A stretch of DNA of 64,000 nt, from contig NZ_GG703818.1 in assembly GCF_000156395.1 (NCBI RefSeq), positions 708,426 to 772,425 of the forward strand. The letters run 5' to 3'. Below are positions 46,391-57,853 of this stretch, piece after piece. Position 1 is the first letter of the stretch. Each line of letters opens with the position of its first letter. The stretch is from Providencia rustigianii DSM 4541 (GTDB taxonomy: Bacteria; Pseudomonadota; Gammaproteobacteria; Enterobacterales; Enterobacteriaceae). Under the pieces are notes generated by a model that did no database searches, was not told the DNA's origin, and was given only the letters and a program-made list of their open reading frames with translations. The position numbers were made by a program, and so were the translations under genes.

Positions 46391-46413
46391 AGGCATCACA
46401 TGAAGTGATGCCT
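46391..46413. terminator. bidirectional terminator between FMN reductase and potD
   Basis: Arms AGGCATCAC and GTGATGCCT form a nine-bp stem with A and T tracts on its two sides. It lies between convergent genes. Confidence 0.85.
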
Positions 46414-46441
46414 CTTAAATTTCATACAAACTGAATACGAA

Positions 46442-47491
46442 TTAACGCCCAGCTTTTAATTTTTGGAAATATTCTTCATACAGAACATTGGCATTCCCAA
46501 CATCACTTTGCCATTCACCTTTTTTCAACACCTCTTCACTTGGGTACAGTGATGGGTCATTGGCTATTTCCGCTGGCAGCAGTTTTTTTGCAGCTAAGTT
46601 TGGAGTTGGATAACCAATCGACTCAGCAACTTGTGCCGCTATTTCCGGACGTAATAGGAAGTTAATCAGCTTATGTGCTCCCTCGACATTCTTAGCATTC
46701 GCAGGAATAGCTAAGCTGTCCATCCAGAAAATACCGCCCTCTTTCGGCCAAACAACCTCAATAGGTAAGCCTGCTTGTCTCGCCACAAAAGCGGAGCCAT
46801 TCCATAACATACCAACATCCACTTCACCTTCAATAAATGGTGTTGCAGGGTTATCAGAATTAAATGCAAGAATATTAGGACGTAATTTTTGTAGCTCGTT
46901 GTATGCTTCTTCAATCTGTTTTGGATCTGTGGTGTTACCAGAATAACCTAGCTTCGCTAATGCCACTTGGAACACTTCGCGCCCGTCATCCATCATGAGC
47001 AAACTATTTTTATATTCTGGTTTCCAGAAGTCAGCCCATGAAGTCACCGTGCTAGGATCAACCGCATCCCCATTAATTCCAATTCCTGTTGCACCCCAAA
47101 TATATGGCACAGAATAGTCATTATTTGGGTCAAATTCTTTATGGATTAGATTGGGGTCGAGGTTTTTAAAATTAGTGAGCTTTTGTTTATCGATCTTTTG
47201 CAGCATGCCTTCCTTGCTCATTTTTGCAATGAAATACGTGGATGGCACCACTAAATCATAAGCCCCTTCTTTATAGGTCTTCAATTTAGTGTACATGCTT
47301 TCATTCGATTCGTAGGTGGAGTAAATCACCTTGATCCCAGTTTCCTTAGTAAATTGCTCTAATAAACCGGGGGGAACATATTCTGTCCAGTTATAGAAAT
47401 ACAGTACATCTTTGTTATCGTCAGCGGCAGTTGCCGTGCCAATGCTTGCAGCCATTAACCCTGCGGCTAACAGATAGGACCATTTTTTCAT
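46442..47491 (-). CDS. potD: spermidine/putrescine periplasmic binding protein
   Basis: A 349-residue periplasmic binding protein for polyamines. The signal peptide runs to about residue 23 (ending TATAADD). The mature opening, LYFYNWTEYVPPGLLEQFTK, and the acidic/aromatic site residues in VPSTYF and WNGSAF fit PotD. I choose the ATG at 47491 over a GTG one codon earlier. It is the last gene of potABCD and lies 117 bp after potC, with two hairpins in the gap. Confidence 0.95.
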   Translation of the reverse strand: MKKWSYLLAAGLMAASIGTATAADDNKDVLYFYNWTEYVPPGLLEQFTKETGIKVIYSTYESNESMYTKLKTYKEGAYDLVVPSTYFIAKMSKEGMLQKIDKQKLTNFKNLDPNLIHKEFDPNNDYSVPYIWGATGIGINGDAVDPSTVTSWADFWKPEYKNSLLMMDDGREVFQVALAKLGYSGNTTDPKQIEEAYNELQKLRPNILAFNSDNPATPFIEGEVDVGMLWNGSAFVARQAGLPIEVVWPKEGGIFWMDSLAIPANAKNVEGAHKLINFLLRPEIAAQVAESIGYPTPNLAAKKLLPAEIANDPSLYPSEEVLKKGEWQSDVGNANVLYEEYFQKLKAGR

Positions 47492-47529
47492 CACTGATTT
47501 CCCTCAACAAAGTGCTTTTATCTATCTAA

Positions 47530-47593
47530 TAGGCTCAATTGGAGCCCACCCTCTTGCCTGATGGCATTAAAAGATTGGGTGCCACAATGACAC
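47530..47593 (-). other. potC-potD intercistronic hairpins
   Basis: Two small inverted repeats lie between potC and potD: GGCTC-AATTG-GAGCC at 47530-47544, and GGGTG...CACCC at 47575-47593. Neither has a T run. They may affect mRNA processing. Confidence 0.5.
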
Positions 47594-47608
47594 CCTCGAT
47601 TTTATAAA

Positions 47609-48412
47609 CTAATGCTTGGATGATTTAGCCGCGGCATTTTTGCCGTGTTTATCACGCATGACCCACTGACTTAAACAAACCAAGACCAATGACATCAGCA
47701 ACAAGACTGTCGCCAATGCATTCACTTCAGGGGAAACCCCCACTTTAACCATTGAGTAAATTTTCAATGGTAAGATTTCATAGCTTGGTCCCGTCACAAA
47801 GGAGGAGACCACCACGTCATCCATGGATAACGTGAAACTTAAGAGCCAACCCGCAACAATGGCAGGCAGCGCTAAAGGCAAAATAATTTTACGTAAAATA
47901 GTAAATTCACCCGCACCAAGATCCCGCGCCGCTTCCAACATTTTTACATCAAAATCTTTCAATCTGGCGTATACGGTCACCACCACAAACGGCAGACAGA
48001 ACGTAATATGGGAAAATAGCAGTGACCAAAACCCTAAGGAAACACCGAGGATCATAAACAGCACCAGCAACGATATCGCCATCACGATATCTGGAGACAT
48101 CATCACCACAAATAACATACCGCCCACAAAAGGTTTCCCTCTAAAACGGTAACGAAATAATGCAACGGCGGTTAATGTGCCGATAACTGTCGCGAATGTC
48201 GCCGAAAGCACCGCCATTGTTAAGGAGTGCCCCGCTGCTTCTAATAAACTGTCATTATTACTGAGTAACTCATACCATTTGGTGGAAAAGCCCTGCCATT
48301 GAATACCAAAACGCGATTCGTTAAAGGAGTTCACAATCAGAATAATGATTGGAATATAAAGATACGCGTAAATAATGGTCATAAAACCACCACGGAATAT
48401 GCGACCGATCAT
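47609..48412 (-). CDS. potC: spermidine/putrescine ABC permease PotC
   Basis: A 267-residue inner-membrane permease with six hydrophobic segments and the [12 protein letters not shown] coupling motif near residue 160. Its opening, YAYLYIPIIILIVNSFN, matches PotC. It overlaps potB by 4 bp. Confidence 0.95.
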   Translation of the reverse strand: MIGRIFRGGFMTIIYAYLYIPIIILIVNSFNESRFGIQWQGFSTKWYELLSNNDSLLEAAGHSLTMAVLSATFATVIGTLTAVALFRYRFRGKPFVGGMLFVVMMSPDIVMAISLLVLFMILGVSLGFWSLLFSHITFCLPFVVVTVYARLKDFDVKMLEAARDLGAGEFTILRKIILPLALPAIVAGWLLSFTLSMDDVVVSSFVTGPSYEILPLKIYSMVKVGVSPEVNALATVLLLMSLVLVCLSQWVMRDKHGKNAAAKSSKH

Positions 48413-49258
48413 TCTTCATACGCCTTTTTATTCAGAAGCTTAGCAGCTCGGTAATACACATACAGCAATAGCCCCATCATCACGGTGAGGAAAATACTGG
48501 TTGCCGCCCCGAATGGCCAATCACGAATATTTAAGAACTGGCTCTTTATTACGTTACCAATGAGAAGATTTTTCGCTCCTCCCATTAGGTCTGCCACATA
48601 GAACAGTCCCATAGCGGGTAACAGCACGAGCAGGCAACCTGCAATAATTCCCGGCATCGTCAGTGGAATGATAATTTTCACGAAGGTTTGCAATTTACTG
48701 GCACCTAAGTCCCTTGCAGCCTCCAAATAGGATTTATCGAGTTTCTCTATGCTGGAATAGAGCGGCATGACCATGAATGGTAGCAGGATATAAATTAAGC
48801 CGAGCACCACCGCTTCAGGGGTGTACATTAATTTAATCGGCTTATCAATAATGCCAATCCACAATAGAAAGTCGTTTAAATACCCTTTGGTACTTAAAAA
48901 AACCTTTAACCCATAAATGCGGATCAGAGAGTTTGTCCAAAATGGTACGATCAACAAAAACAGCATTAAAGGTTGGATGCGTTTAGGTAATTTCGCCAAG
49001 ATATAGGCGAAGGGGTAGCCAATAACCAAACAGAAGAATGTGGCGATCAGCGCCATATTCAACGAATGTAGCATCACTTGGGCATACATCGGATCCGATA
49101 AACGGATATAGTTGTCCCAAGTAAAAATCAAATCGACTAGATTGTTATCACTGCGAGTCAGGAAACTGGTGCCAATAATCATGATATTTGGCAGAAATAC
49201 AAATAGCAGCAACCATGCAACCACGCTGGTGATAATCACATTCTGTAAAATTTTATGC

Positions 49259-49272
<14 letters not shown>
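48409..49272 (-). CDS. potB: spermidine/putrescine ABC permease PotB
   Basis: A 287-residue permease with six membrane segments and coupling motif [12 protein letters not shown]. It overlaps the end of potA by 14 bp and potC by 4 bp. With PotC it forms the transport channel. Confidence 0.95.
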
Positions 49273-50368
<1,096 letters not shown>

Positions 50369-51169
50369 TTATATTTCACTCTATCCCTAGGAATAATGCA
50401 GATAGAACCGCCACCGTTAAAGACTGTTAAGCCCCCAGGATAATTCCCAGCGAAGCCCAAAACCAGTAGCGCCATTTTAGAAAAACATTAAGCTCAGCAT
50501 GATAAACACTGTTAATGAAAATTGAAAGCCATTTTCAACACTTTGTTAGCCTTTCATTATGAATTTACAACAAATAAACGCGATTTATAATAAAAATAAG
50601 TCCCGTAGACCCTTTTATCATGATGACGTGCCAATCTATCAAACTTCATTATAACTCAATCAATAAATAGCAATTAAATAATATTTAATTCAGTGGGTTA
50701 TGAGATTTTTATTATTTCCACTTTGATATTTTACTAAGCAATTATTTAAATCTTTTTATACTTCGCGAAATCTACCATGAATTATATCCCAAATGCTAAA
50801 ACTCAATTAAAGAATAATATCGCTGATAACCGACAATAATACTTTTAGATAAATTCAATGAATAATGACTAATTTAAGGCTTCGTAAATAACATTAATAA
50901 CAAATGGTTAAACCTAATTTTTGAATTTATTTATGTGATTAACTTCAAGCTTTTCATTGGAATTTTTATATCTTCTTAAACCTTAACCAAAGTCATATTA
51001 ATTTTCACATCCCTTTGAATATAATGGTTAAATTATTCTTATGAATTTTTGATTATTACGAATATAAATGATTATTCATACCCCTTTAAAGTGGGTTATC
51101 CAGAATAAAAAATCTAGAAAGAGATTATTTTTTATATTTTCCGCTAAAATTAAAATGTGAGTGAGTGAT
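50369..51169. promoter_or_regulatory. long AT-rich spacer between potA and fumarase
   Basis: An 801-bp divergent spacer. I see no acceptable gene; a 31-codon frame beginning near 50559 lacks a ribosome binding site. No clear CRP or FNR site was found by eye. The length is unusual for this window and leaves room for a small RNA that I cannot identify. Confidence 0.4.
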
Positions 51170-52816
51170 ATGGCTAATAAAGAGTTTTTCTATCAACAAC
51201 CTTATCCATTATCTGAGGATAAAACTGAATATTATCAATTAACCGATAAATATGTTTCTGTTGAACAGTTTGCAGGAAAAAACATCCTAAAAATTGAGCC
51301 AGAAGCCTTAACCGTGTTAGCCCAACAAGCAGTTTGTGACTCCCAATTCTTTTTAAGAGCGGCTCATCAAAAACAAGTCGCTGCAATTTTGCATGATCCT
51401 GAAGCCAGTGAAAATGACAAATATGTTGCTCTACAGTTGCTACGTAACGCTGAGATTTCCGCAAAAGGAGTTTTACCAAACTGCCAAGATACGGGAACCA
51501 CTACCATTGTGGCGAAAAAAGGTCAGCAGGTATGGACTGACTGCAATGATGAAGAGATGTTATCTCGCGGTATCTATAACGCATTCCAACAAGAAAACCT
51601 GCGTTTCTCGCAAAATGCCGCTTTAGATATGTATACCGAAGTGAATACAGGAACAAACTTACCGGCACAAATCGATATTTTTGCCACTGAGGGTGATGAA
51701 TATCATTTCTTACTGGTCAATAAAGGTGCGGGTTCAGCCAATAAATCGGCACTATTTCAAGAAACTAAAACCATTTTAGAGCCTGCTCGATTGAAAGCCT
51801 TTTTAATCGAAAAAATGAAAAATCTAGGCACGACAGCTTGTCCGCCATACCATATTGCCTTTGTCATCGGTGGAACCTCGGCAGAAGCAACACTCAAAGC
51901 CACCAAACTGGCATCCACTAAGTATTATGATAATTTACCGACTCACGGTAATGAATACGGTCAAGCCTTCCGCGATATCGAACTGGAAAATGAGTTACTC
52001 GAAGCAACTCGTCATTTTGGTTTTGGTGCTCAATTTGGTGGCAAATATTTTGCTCACGATGTACGTGTCATTCGCTTACCTCGCCATGGTGGCTCTTGCC
52101 CTATTGGGCTGGCAATCTCCTGTTCTTCAGACCGCAATATCAAAGCAAAAATTAACCAAGATGGGATTTGGATTGAGAAAATGGAACACAATCCAGCCCA
52201 ATATATCCCAGAGTCAATGCGCCATAGTACCGAAGGGACTGTCGTCCATATCGATTTAAATCGTCCAATGAAAGACATTCTGGCTGAATTAAGTAAGCAC
52301 CCAGTTTCTACGCGTGTTTCTCTCAGTGGTCCCCTGATTATTGGTCGCGATATTGCTCACGCAAAATGGAAAGAACGTTTAGATAATGGCGAAGAGTTAC
52401 CGCAATATTTTAAAGATCATATGGTCTATTACGCGGGTCCTGCCAAAAAACCCGAAGAGATGGTTTCAGGTTCATTAGGTCCAACAACCGGTAACCGTAT
52501 GGATCCTTATGTGGATCTGTTCCAATCTCATGGCGGCAGTATGCTGATGTTAGCAAAAGGAAATCGTACTCAAGCCGTAACAGATGCCTGTAAAAAACAC
52601 GGTGGCTTTTATTTAGGTAGTATCGGCGGTTCCGCGGCTATTTTGGCACAAGAATTTGTGAAAAGTTTAAACTGCTTAGAGTATCCAGAATTAGGTATGG
52701 AAGCAGTATGGAAAATGGAAGTAGAAGGGTTACCTGCCTTTATTCTTGTCGATGACAAAGGCAATAACTTCTTTGATATTGTCCAGAAAGAAGCCTGTAA
52801 TAAATGCGTTAAGTAG
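51170..52816 (+). CDS. fumA: class I (iron-sulfur) fumarate hydratase
   Basis: A 548-residue oxygen-sensitive fumarase interconverting fumarate and malate with a 4Fe-4S cluster. Cluster cysteines are visible in [17 protein letters not shown] and CSSDRN, and the C-terminal swivel domain ends NKCVK. Length equals E. coli FumA/FumB. I start at the ATG at 51170, which gives the E. coli N-terminus; a GTG 9 bp upstream is the alternative. FumA and FumB cannot be separated by eye, so the symbol is provisional. Confidence 0.94.
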   Translation: MANKEFFYQQPYPLSEDKTEYYQLTDKYVSVEQFAGKNILKIEPEALTVLAQQAVCDSQFFLRAAHQKQVAAILHDPEASENDKYVALQLLRNAEISAKGVLPNCQDTGTTTIVAKKGQQVWTDCNDEEMLSRGIYNAFQQENLRFSQNAALDMYTEVNTGTNLPAQIDIFATEGDEYHFLLVNKGAGSANKSALFQETKTILEPARLKAFLIEKMKNLGTTACPPYHIAFVIGGTSAEATLKATKLASTKYYDNLPTHGNEYGQAFRDIELENELLEATRHFGFGAQFGGKYFAHDVRVIRLPRHGGSCPIGLAISCSSDRNIKAKINQDGIWIEKMEHNPAQYIPESMRHSTEGTVVHIDLNRPMKDILAELSKHPVSTRVSLSGPLIIGRDIAHAKWKERLDNGEELPQYFKDHMVYYAGPAKKPEEMVSGSLGPTTGNRMDPYVDLFQSHGGSMLMLAKGNRTQAVTDACKKHGGFYLGSIGGSAAILAQEFVKSLNCLEYPELGMEAVWKMEVEGLPAFILVDDKGNNFFDIVQKEACNKCVK

Positions 52817-52846
52817 TTATTCCCAGCTATACATTCAACAACTCAG

Positions 52847-52880
52847 CCTTGAGCCCGTTATTTTAGGGCTCAAGGTTTTT
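52847..52880 (+). terminator. fumarase terminator
   Basis: Arms CCTTGAGCCC and GGGCTCAAGG form a ten-bp stem followed by TTTTT. It lies between convergent genes. Confidence 0.93.
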
Positions 52881-52885
52881 AATAC

Positions 52886-54238
52886 TTATTTATCAACCAC
52901 CACGTTTTTATTCACGACAGTTTCTTCCCCATTCCCAACCATCAGAGCAAATTTACTGATCGGGTCGGTGCTATAAGCATACAAACGTTTTAAGGCAAAA
53001 GGATTATCCCCAAGGCGAACTTTACCTTGAATTGTTGTCACTGCAAGACGCAAACCTGCCTCTTTTCCTGCCTGAATTGCTGTTTGATTATAAGCGCCAA
53101 ATGGATAAGCAAGGGCTCGTTGATTTGGTTCAAATTTAGCTAACTCTTTCATTGAACGTTTAAAATCCAACATTATCGTATGCTCTTTACGGCTAAAAAT
53201 AATCGGGTTATTGCGATTATCTAAGCGATGCAAAAAGTGGGTATGCGATTGGATATTAAAAACATCTTGGCTATCTTTGATCTCCTGCTTGCACATAAAT
53301 TGCAGGGAATCTGGGTTCCATTGTTGCGGTTTCGTTTTGACTCTTGAAGAGATCACAAATAACGTCGCTTGCTGCTGATTATTTCTTAATATTGGCAATG
53401 CATAACGGTAAACCGACTTCAGTCCGTCATCAAAGGTCAATGCGACGGCTTTACCCGGCAAATTCGCTTTTTTCTCCAAATAACCTTCAACATCATCTAA
53501 AGAAATAGTCTGGTATCCCTGCTCTTTCAGATAATCCATTTGTTCACGGAAAGCGGCCACAGATGTCGTCGTTGAAGTATGGCGGAAGTTTTTATTCTCG
53601 CTGTCTTCAAGAATATGGTGATAGGTTAGAATTGGAATGCCTTTATCAATCGAGACATCATCTAAGCGAATATAGCCCAAGCGATCCCCTAATCGAATGG
53701 TTAGCCACGCAGTTTTTTCCCCATCATTATCGGTATTAATCATCCGTGCCAATACAGGGTAACGTAGGTCTTCCCATAAAGAAGCAATTTGAGGACTATT
53801 CTCTTTCATTCCCGCATACACAGGGGTTTTTTGTGTTGTGATGAGGTAATCATAAACTGGGTTTTGAAGATCATTTAATCGGTCATCACTAGGTAGATTA
53901 CGGGGTTTTTTATTAGAAAGTTGAGCTGTTTTTATGTAAGCGTAATCATTGCCAAACTGCAATGCATTGTAGCTCCCATTGGGATTATAGGCATAAAAGC
54001 CATGGTCTGGATTAAGCTCTCCAACGACGCGCATTTTTCCAGCAATAGGGGCGAAGATAACCTCAGGTTGTTTTGTCTGAATCAATTTAGGCGGTAGGTC
54101 AACGACCTCCCAATTATCAATATTAATCGCTTTTGAGCCAATGATGACAACATTGTTATCATTGGTATCTTCCGCGTAAGAAATAGAAAGCGGACCTAAT
54201 AATAGGAAAAAAAATAGCGTTAGTAATCGATTAGACAT
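52886..54238 (-). CDS. exported polysaccharide deacetylase family protein
   Basis: A 450-residue secreted protein. A signal peptide covers about residues 1-23 (MSNRLLTLFFFLLLG... ending YAED). Residues about 25-195 contain two SH3-like segments (VFAPIAGKMRVVGEL and KTPVYAGMKENSPQIASLWEDL). The NodB deacetylase domain follows, with ITYHHI, LTFDDG (metal-binding Asp pair) and SHTHFLH. It would remove acetyl groups from a cell-wall or extracellular polysaccharide in the periplasm; the substrate is unknown. The ATG at 54238 follows AGAAAGG; a TTG further up would break the signal peptide. Confidence 0.85.
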   Translation of the reverse strand: MSNRLLTLFFFLLLGPLSISYAEDTNDNNVVIIGSKAINIDNWEVVDLPPKLIQTKQPEVIFAPIAGKMRVVGELNPDHGFYAYNPNGSYNALQFGNDYAYIKTAQLSNKKPRNLPSDDRLNDLQNPVYDYLITTQKTPVYAGMKENSPQIASLWEDLRYPVLARMINTDNDGEKTAWLTIRLGDRLGYIRLDDVSIDKGIPILTYHHILEDSENKNFRHTSTTTSVAAFREQMDYLKEQGYQTISLDDVEGYLEKKANLPGKAVALTFDDGLKSVYRYALPILRNNQQQATLFVISSRVKTKPQQWNPDSLQFMCKQEIKDSQDVFNIQSHTHFLHRLDNRNNPIIFSRKEHTIMLDFKRSMKELAKFEPNQRALAYPFGAYNQTAIQAGKEAGLRLAVTTIQGKVRLGDNPFALKRLYAYSTDPISKFALMVGNGEETVVNKNVVVDK

Positions 54239-54330
54239 TGCCTTTCTACTCTGGGTTAGCAAATATGCTCGCCAAGTTTAAACCGACTTTCTATTTAACC
54301 CTATACCCTGTTAAAAATATTTTTATACGA

Positions 54331-54360
54331 AAAAACCACAAAAATAAATTTCGTGGTTTT
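54331..54360 (-). terminator. terminator of the araD-type gene
   Basis: On the minus strand arms AAAACCAC and GTGGTTTT surround a loop and continue into TT. It lies about 110 bp after the araD-like stop. Confidence 0.75.
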
Positions 54361-54471
54361 GAATATAAACAAATAAGAAAAACGCTTTCAAACAAATGAA
54401 AACAATTTAATAATTCATTAACAATAAAAGATAATTAACTCAAAATTGTTTAGTCATAAAACAAATGAGAT

Positions 54472-55170
54472 TTATTTTTGTCCGTAATAAGCATTTTTTC
54501 CATGCTTACGTAAATAATGTTTATCCAACAACTCTTGTTGCATATCCCCTATTTTAGGCGTCAGTTGACGAGTAAATAAGTTCATGTAGGCAATTTCTTC
54601 CAATACCACCGCATTGTGTACTGCATTATCAGCATCTTTACCCCAAGCAAAAGGTCCATGGCTATGAACCAGTACCGCTGGAATATCCTTTGCAGAAATT
54701 CCTAATTGCTTAAATGTTTCAATAATCACATTGCCAGTTTCTCTTTCATATTCACCCGCAATTTCACTTTCTGTCATTTGACGGGTGCAAGGGATCTCAC
54801 CATAAAAGTAATCAGCATGGGTGGTGCCTAATGCACTAAGAGGTAAACCCGCTTGCGCCCAAATAGTGGCATGCCGTGAATGAGTGTGAACAATTCCACC
54901 GATCTCAGGAAATGCTTGGTATAACGCTAAGTGCGTATCAGTATCAGAAGACGGTTTATATTTACCTTCAATAACTTCACCAGTGGTCAATGAAACCACA
55001 ACCATATCTTCCGCTTGCATGGTTTCATAATCCACGCCAGAAGGTTTGATCACCATCAGCCCTGCATCACGGTCAACCCCACTGACATTCCCCCAAGTAA
55101 ACGTCACGAGGTTATGTTTGGGTAATTCCAAATTCGCGTTGAATACTTGCTGTTTTAATTTTTCCAGCAT
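54472..55170 (-). CDS. araD: L-ribulose-5-phosphate 4-epimerase
   Basis: A 232-residue class II aldolase-fold epimerase that converts L-ribulose 5-phosphate to D-xylulose 5-phosphate. The zinc histidines are in [11 protein letters not shown] (about 93-103) and in [10 protein letters not shown] (about 168-177). AraD, UlaF and SgbE are nearly the same in sequence, so the symbol marks the family. It is divergent from the DeoR regulator and the sugar importer and supplies the last step of that pathway. No araA or araB is nearby. Confidence 0.92.
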   Translation of the reverse strand: MLEKLKQQVFNANLELPKHNLVTFTWGNVSGVDRDAGLMVIKPSGVDYETMQAEDMVVVSLTTGEVIEGKYKPSSDTDTHLALYQAFPEIGGIVHTHSRHATIWAQAGLPLSALGTTHADYFYGEIPCTRQMTESEIAGEYERETGNVIIETFKQLGISAKDIPAVLVHSHGPFAWGKDADNAVHNAVVLEEIAYMNLFTRQLTPKIGDMQQELLDKHYLRKHGKNAYYGQK

Positions 55171-55628
55171 CGTTACCTCCCCAGGTGCGAATGTTTAATA
55201 TCAATATCAAACAGATGGGAATTTTATATTCTCTTTTCTGTCGATAAATAATTTCTGCGTTGGTATTAAGGTAAACAGATTTGGATAATTTAAAAAGCTT
55301 GCATCTTTACATTTAATTAACAAATAGCCCAATATCAGTCATACTCGGTCATCATCAGGCTTAAACGGAAATAAATTCCCCACAAAGCAATGCCCGAATT
55401 TGAGCTTTTATTTTTATCGCCATGCCAAAATAAGGCTGTAAATCACTCAATTCAGTAATTCAGATCACATTATTAATGCAATTGAATTTATTTATTTCAT
55501 TTATTTAGTGATCAGGTTAACCATAAAATTCTTTATTTATTTCTGACTGGGATTACATGAGTCGAATCACGACAAATAAAAATCAACACAGGCACAATGC
55601 ATACCATGGAAAGAATAGGAGTTTTGAG
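55171..55628. promoter_or_regulatory. divergent promoter region of pentose module
   Basis: The spacer between the araD-type gene and the DeoR regulator. It is AT-rich and carries no gene; 55557-55628 could be translated as an N-terminal extension of the regulator. Both promoters should lie here. I found no convincing CRP pattern. Confidence 0.45.
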
Positions 55629-56441
55629 ATGCTACAAGCTGAACGCCATAAAATAATTTGTTCTCATGTTTCTCAGCATGGATCGGCGTTAGTGCGTGAT
55701 TTAGCTCAATTATGTCAAGTTTCACAAGAGACTATTCGCCGAGACTTAACCACCCTTGAGCGAAAAAATAGAATTATTCGTAGCTTTGGTGGCGCAGTTT
55801 CAATTGAACAGGACGAAAGTCCAGTACTGAATGGGTTACCATCTTCAGTCAAACTCGGTCAAATGGTCGATGGTGCGGAGTCTTTCCGTAAAAGAACGGA
55901 AGAACACCCCGAGGCCAAAATGAAAATCGCTAAAGCCGCACTGAAGTTTATTCAGCCTGGTGATTGCATCATGATGGATAACAGCAGTACGTGTTGGTTT
56001 TTAGCCCGACAAATACCGGATATTGATATCACGGTAGTTACTAACTCAGTAAAGATAATTCAAGCTCTCGCTTGCCGTGATCGTGTCAGAGTAATTGGTA
56101 TTGGCGGAGAGTATTCGGAGCGCCACGACGATTTCCATGGCCCGATTTCAGAAAGTATTATTCGTAGCTTTCAAATCAAAACCTTATTTTTATCGTGCCA
56201 AGGATTTAATATCGAAAATGGTATTCGCGATGGTAGCGAAATAAACTCCAAGCTCAAAAATATTATGGTTCAGGTATCTGAAAACCGCGTGCTATTGGCT
56301 GACAATAGTAAATTAGATAAATATGCGTTTAGTCAAGTTTGTACCTTAAATGATATTAATGTATTAATCACCAATAAGCTTAATGATAAGAGATTTAATC
56401 AGCGATTCCCTAATTTAAATATTATTGAATGTGATAAATAA
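55629..56441 (+). CDS. DeoR-family transcriptional regulator
   Basis: A 270-residue regulator. The DeoR helix-turn-helix covers about residues 1-55 (LAQLCQVSQETIRRDLTTLE), and the sugar-phosphate-sensing domain follows (MMDNSSTCWFLARQ, LFLSCQGFN, LADNSKLDKYAF). I choose the ATG at 55629 because an AGGAG site lies seven bases before it and the protein then begins MLQAERHKII as is usual; an ATG 72 bp upstream is the alternative. It probably represses both the araD-type gene and the ABC/kinase operon. Confidence 0.88.
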   Translation: MLQAERHKIICSHVSQHGSALVRDLAQLCQVSQETIRRDLTTLERKNRIIRSFGGAVSIEQDESPVLNGLPSSVKLGQMVDGAESFRKRTEEHPEAKMKIAKAALKFIQPGDCIMMDNSSTCWFLARQIPDIDITVVTNSVKIIQALACRDRVRVIGIGGEYSERHDDFHGPISESIIRSFQIKTLFLSCQGFNIENGIRDGSEINSKLKNIMVQVSENRVLLADNSKLDKYAFSQVCTLNDINVLITNKLNDKRFNQRFPNLNIIECDK

Positions 56442-56667
56442 TATTTATATAACTAAAAATATTAATTTTAATTAACGTATTAAAACCCTATAAATTAATT
56501 GATGTTAAAACTGAAATATTAATAAGAATGACACCAGGCACTACAACATTTATTAATTAATTTAAAGATTAATCGATGTTGCTTATATAAATCCGATTAG
56601 ACATAACATTAACCCTATGTTGATGGCGTGCTCTTATTTACGTTCATCATCTCGAAGGAATATAACT

Positions 56668-57666
56668 ATGAATATGAAAAAGTTAGTTTTACCTTGCTTA
56701 ATGGGCGCAGCACTGTTTTCCAATATTGCCATGGCTGAATCACAAAAAGCACAAAAGCCATTTACCATGGGCGTTGTAGTAAAAGTCGGTGGTATTCCTT
56801 GGTTTAATGTTATGGAGCAAGGGATCACAGAAGAAGGTCAAAAATTAGGCGTGAACGCATTCCAAGTCGGACCAACAACCGCGGATCCCGCAGAACAAGT
56901 TCGTGCGATTGAAGATTTAATTGCCAAGAAAGTGGATGTTATCGGTGTCGTTCCTAATGATGCCAAAGTTCTTGAACCTGTCCTGAAACGCGCCCAAGAA
57001 GCGGGCATCAAAGTGATTACTCACGAATCGCCAAATCAGAAAAATGCAGATTGGGATTTTGAATTACTCGATACCCAAAGCATGGGTGCCAACCATATGA
57101 AAGATATGGCGGCGTGCATGGGCGAAGAAGGTAAATATGCCATGTTTGTGGGCAGCCTGACAGTACCATTAGTTAATGAATGGGCTGATGCCGCAATTGC
57201 TTATCAAAAAGCTCACTATCCAAAAATGCAGATGGTTGATGACCGCTTTGGCGTTGCCGAGTCCGTTGATGATTCAATGCGCACCGCGAATGACCTGCTA
57301 TCAAAACATAAAGACTTAAAAGGCATTATGTCATTTGGTTCTCAAGGTCCAATCGGTGCTGGTCGTGCTATCGATAAACGCCGTAAAAATGCTGAAACCT
57401 GTGTATTTGGTACATTCACTCCGGGTCAAGGTATCAAATTACTAGAAAAAGGCGCCATTGATGGTGGCTACATCTCTAACCCGAAAGTCGCAGGTCAGGT
57501 CTTTGTTCAAGTGGCTACCGCAATGATGAATGGACAAGAGATCAAAGACGGCGTGTCTATCGGTGATATGGGTGAAATTAAAGTCAGTGGCAACACGATT
57601 CTGAGCGACAAGCCGGTGAACTTAAATATCGAAAATACCAAAAAATTGGTGGAAGTCGGTCTGTAA
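56668..57666 (+). CDS. ribose-type ABC sugar-binding protein
   Basis: A 332-residue periplasmic binding protein of the LacI/RbsB-like group. The signal peptide ends near residue 24 (NIAMA-ES). The mature part contains VGPTTADPAEQVRAIEDLIA, as in RbsB/LsrB-type proteins. Automatic annotation often calls such proteins autoinducer-2 binding, but the operon encodes pentose enzymes. The start at 56668 follows GAAGGAA. It is the first gene of the importer operon. Confidence 0.9.
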   Translation: MNMKKLVLPCLMGAALFSNIAMAESQKAQKPFTMGVVVKVGGIPWFNVMEQGITEEGQKLGVNAFQVGPTTADPAEQVRAIEDLIAKKVDVIGVVPNDAKVLEPVLKRAQEAGIKVITHESPNQKNADWDFELLDTQSMGANHMKDMAACMGEEGKYAMFVGSLTVPLVNEWADAAIAYQKAHYPKMQMVDDRFGVAESVDDSMRTANDLLSKHKDLKGIMSFGSQGPIGAGRAIDKRRKNAETCVFGTFTPGQGIKLLEKGAIDGGYISNPKVAGQVFVQVATAMMNGQEIKDGVSIGDMGEIKVSGNTILSDKPVNLNIENTKKLVEVGL

Positions 57667-57853
57667 TCCAACGCAGTAAATAATAAAAAATACGCTAACA
57701 ATTTTATTTTTGTTTAACGTAATTTGAGTTACCGCGAGCAGTCAATATGCTAATCCCTAGAAGCGTACCTTGTGCGTAACTGGGGGTTAGCAAGTAAAAA
57801 TAATAATGCGGCAGCTCAATTCATGATGAAAAAGTCAACACCAGGACTCCACT

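Noticed and set aside
50559..50654. 31-codon frame MNLQQINAIYN... in the potA-fumarase spacer
   Set aside because: No ribosome binding site and no family likeness; chance frame in AT-rich DNA.
56668..57666. AI-2 (Lsr) importer identity for the binding protein
   Set aside because: No lsrK, lsrF, lsrG or lsrR gene is present; the operon instead carries pentose kinase and epimerases.
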